From Streptosporangium saharense (GTDB lineage: Bacteria; Actinomycetota; Actinomycetes; Streptosporangiales; Streptosporangiaceae): DNA of 64,000 bases. How positions within the stretch are numbered: the stretch's first letter is position 1; every line of letters begins with the position of its first letter. Positions 61,634-64,000 of this stretch are shown one piece after another. The DNA is taken from NCBI RefSeq assembly GCF_014203715.1, contig NZ_JACHJP010000015.1, positions 26,050 to 90,049 on the forward strand, written 5' to 3'. The notes beneath the pieces were generated by a model, which was not told where the DNA came from, made no database searches, and saw only the letters and a program-made list of their open reading frames with translations. The position numbers and the translations under genes are program-made.

Positions 61634-63690
61634 CGCTCGACCTTGGCCGTGTCCAGGATCCACGCCAGGACGAAGGCCTCCTCCCGCCAGGAGTCGTACC
61701 GGCCGCTGCGACCGCCGTGCCCGGCCTCCATCTCCGTCTTGAGCAGGAAGGGACCGCCCTTGCCCACCTCGCGCAGCCTCGCGATCCACTTGGCGGGCTC
61801 GTGGTAGTAGACGCGGGTGTCGTTGAGGCTGGTGATCGCCAGGATCGGGGGATAGATCTGCCCGCTCACGTTCTCGTACGGCGTGTACGACTTCATGTAC
61901 TCGTACACCTCGGCGTTGTGCAGCGGGTCGCCCCACTCGTCCCACTCGATGATGGTCAACGGCAACGACGGGTCGAGGATCGTGTTCAACGCGTCCACGA
62001 ACGGCACCTCGGCCACCACACCCGCGAACGTCTCCGGCGACAGGTTGGCGATCGCGCCCATGAGCAGCCCGCCCGCGGAACCGCCCCTGGCGATGATCGA
62101 GCTCGACCAGTTCTCCGCGGCGAGATGCTTGGCCGCGGCGACGAAGTCGGTGAAGGTGTTCTTCTTCTGCTGGAACTTGCCGTCCTCGTACCAGTGACGG
62201 CCCATCTCACCGCCACCCCTGATGTGCGCGACGGCGAAGACGAACCCCCTGTCCAGCAGGCTGAGCCTGGCCACGGAGAACGACGGGTCGATCGAGATCT
62301 CGTAGCTGCCGTAGCCGTACAGCACGGTCGGGGCGGGTCGCTCGACGCCCTTCCTGGCCACGATCGAGATGGGGACCCGGGTGCCGTCCTCGGCCGTCGC
62401 CCACTCACGGAACTGCTCGTAGTCGGCCGGGTCGTACCCCCCGAGCACGGTCTTGCGCTTCAACAGGATCAGCTCACGCGCCCGCAGGTCATAGTCGTAG
62501 ACCGACGGCGGAGTGATCATGCTGGTGTAGCCGAGCCGCAGCCGTTCGGTGACGAACTCCGGGTTCCCCGAGGGCGCCACGTCGTAGATCGGCTCAGGAA
62601 AGCTGATCTCGTACGGCTCCGCCCCCTCGGGCAGGACGCGGATGCCGGTCAGGCCGTCACGACGCAGGTGCACGACCGTGTATCCCTGGAACGCCTCGAC
62701 GTTCAGCAGCCGGGTGTCGGCGCGGTGCTCGATCAGCGGGGTCCAGTCGGCGGGGGCGTCGAGCGGCGCGGTCGCCAGCTCGAAGTTCTCCGCGTTCTGG
62801 TTGTGCAGGATCAGGAAGTGGTCTCCCGCGTGGTCGAGGCCGTACTCGACACCGGTCTCCCTGGGCCTGACGAGACGGAACTCGCCGGTCGGGTCGTCGG
62901 CCTCCAGGATGCGGACCTCACTGGTGATCTTGCTGCCCGCGGAGAGCACGAGGTAGCGCTCGCTGCGGGTGAGGCCGACGCCGATCCAGAACCGCTCGTC
63001 GTCCTCCTGGTGGACGACCACGTCGTCCTCGGTCGAGGTGCCGATCATGTGCCGGTGGACCCGGTTGGGCCGCCAGGCGTCGTCGACGGTCGTGTAGAAG
63101 AACGCCCTGCCGTCCGCCGACCAGGCGCCGCCGTAGAAGATGCCGCTGACCTCGTCGTCGAGCAGCTCGCCCGTGGTGAGGTCCTTCACGCGCAGGGTGA
63201 AGCGCTCGTCGCCGGTGAAGTTGACCGAGTAGGCCAGCAGGGTCCCGTCGGGGCTGACCGCGCTGGTGCCCATGGAGAAGAAGTCGTTGTCCCCGGCCAG
63301 CTCGTTGCCGTCGAGCAGCACCTGCTCACCGGGCAGCGGCTCGCCCGCCTTCAGCTCGGGAGGAGCGTCGCCGTCCGCGGCGACCCGGCACTGGATGCCG
63401 TACTGCTTGCCCTCCTCTGTCCTGGAGTAGTACCACCAGCCCTTCTTCCTGGTGGGGACGGACAGGTCCGTCTCCAGCGTCCGGCCCTTGATCTCCTGGA
63501 AGATCGTTTCCTGGAGTTCTTCGAGGTGCGAGGTCGCCTGCCGGGTGTAGGCGTTCTCCGCTTCGAGGTAGGCGATCGTCTCGGGGTCGTCCTTGACCGT
63601 CAGCCACGCGTAGTCGTCGACCACGGTGTCCCCGTGGTGCACGCGCTCGCTGGGAACCTTCTTCGCCGTAGGCGGTGTCTGGCTGCTCAC
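61630..63690 (-). CDS. ptrB: oligopeptidase B (S9A serine peptidase)
   Basis: A 686-residue cytoplasmic serine peptidase cleaving small peptides after Lys/Arg. The beta-propeller gate (about 70-400) precedes the alpha/beta-hydrolase domain. The nucleophile Ser is in RGGSAGGLLMG, the acid in SLNDTRVYYHEPAKW, and the His in KTEMEAGHGGRSG. The acidic pair in EWDEWGDP fits basic P1 specificity. No signal peptide. It is co-transcribed with the downstream aldo/keto reductase gene (4-nt overlap). Confidence 0.92.
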   Translation of the reverse strand: MSSQTPPTAKKVPSERVHHGDTVVDDYAWLTVKDDPETIAYLEAENAYTRQATSHLEELQETIFQEIKGRTLETDLSVPTRKKGWWYYSRTEEGKQYGIQCRVAADGDAPPELKAGEPLPGEQVLLDGNELAGDNDFFSMGTSAVSPDGTLLAYSVNFTGDERFTLRVKDLTTGELLDDEVSGIFYGGAWSADGRAFFYTTVDDAWRPNRVHRHMIGTSTEDDVVVHQEDDERFWIGVGLTRSERYLVLSAGSKITSEVRILEADDPTGEFRLVRPRETGVEYGLDHAGDHFLILHNQNAENFELATAPLDAPADWTPLIEHRADTRLLNVEAFQGYTVVHLRRDGLTGIRVLPEGAEPYEISFPEPIYDVAPSGNPEFVTERLRLGYTSMITPPSVYDYDLRARELILLKRKTVLGGYDPADYEQFREWATAEDGTRVPISIVARKGVERPAPTVLYGYGSYEISIDPSFSVARLSLLDRGFVFAVAHIRGGGEMGRHWYEDGKFQQKKNTFTDFVAAAKHLAAENWSSSIIARGGSAGGLLMGAIANLSPETFAGVVAEVPFVDALNTILDPSLPLTIIEWDEWGDPLHNAEVYEYMKSYTPYENVSGQIYPPILAITSLNDTRVYYHEPAKWIARLREVGKGGPFLLKTEMEAGHGGRSGRYDSWREEAFVLAWILDTAKVER

Positions 63691-64000
63691 CCCGTCGAGT
63701 CTATGTTTTCCGTGCCCGCCGTCCCGGATCTCGCGCCTCGTCCTTCGGTGTTACGTCCCGAGCGGTCCGTGGGGGCTGCTAATGTTCTGGCGTCGGCAAG
63801 GTTCGGCACAAACCACTCCACTCACTCCGGTGATCCGGTGTGGCTTGTTCTGTGTCTGCTGACAATCCTTCAAGTTCGCAGCGCCACTCAGGTGCTGGTA
63901 AGTTTGAAGGGTTGCTCCGGAGACGGAGTGGTCTGAATTCCCTTCAGGCAGGCTTGGACGAATCAAATGGATCCGGTCGGATCGGTTTGACACGAAAAAG
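63691..64000. other. window-end region, promoter-like end
   Basis: About 310 bases upstream of ptrB to the window edge with no accepted gene. It is less GC-rich than average, and TTGACA occurs at 63987-63992 followed by CGAAAAAG at the edge, a possible -35 element of a plus-strand transcript beyond the window. A strong TTGACA promoter could belong to an rRNA or other highly expressed unit, but nothing proves it here. Confidence 0.3.

Overview
The window is a 64 kb stretch of a high-GC actinomycete chromosome. Gene content and order point to the Streptosporangiales (a Streptosporangium- or Nonomuraea-like organism). bldC, an uncharacterised neighbour, valine dehydrogenase, a DUF3073 protein, purM, purF and, further on, purL/Q/S lie in an order I recall from Streptomyces. 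GTG starts, 4-nt ATGA/GTGA overlaps and GC-rich third positions occur throughout. I saw no rRNA, tRNA, CRISPR array, transposase or phage gene; nearly all of it looks like resident chromosome. Family assignment comes from reading translations, not from searches.

Layout. 0-9.5 kb: GH15 trehalase/glucoamylase-like enzyme, universal stress protein, signal peptidase I, two tandem PAP2 phosphatases, GAF-ANTAR regulator, pyrD and a copper-chaperone-like HMA protein. 9.6-14.7 kb: GH20 hexosaminidase, lipoprotein amidase, LacI and TetR regulators. 14.8-22.7 kb: bldC-vdh-DUF3073-purM-purF block, a proline-rich DUF4190 membrane protein and a sterol-carrier-like protein. 22.7-31.2 kb: Tat-exported PhoX-type phosphatase behind a likely PHO box, two DHA2-type MFS pumps around a TetR gene, a secreted collagen-like protein, and a TetR gene divergent from two tiny membrane proteins across a 34-bp palindrome. 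31.3-39.2 kb: purL-purQ, an anti-sigma-type ATPase, purS, then bkdA-bkdB-bkdC for branched-chain 2-oxoacid oxidation, which complements vdh.

39.5-42 kb is the most unusual locus. A 43-residue Cys/Trp/Gly-rich peptide gene (ending in three Trp codons) overlaps the start of an ABC exporter gene. A terminator-like hairpin lies inside the first codons of the exporter. A second, clearly related peptide carrying a signal sequence is encoded convergently just beyond the exporter. I do not recognise this peptide family.

42.2-48.1 kb holds a second candidate system. Two operons, one encoding a VWA protein and a divergent adenylosuccinate-synthetase-like ligase, the other a NUDIX/winged-helix regulator and a J-like/pseudokinase protein, share operator palindromes of consensus TTCTCA-N3-TGAGAA. 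This suggests a small nucleotide-sensing regulon.

48-64 kb: long acyl-CoA dehydrogenase, methyltransferase, guanidine-III riboswitch controlling a guanidinium exporter, VOC, GNAT and PadR genes, molybdopterin oxidoreductase, secreted M28 peptidase, RpiB-like isomerase, a flippase-like protein with an embedded kinase-like domain, aldo/keto reductase and oligopeptidase B.
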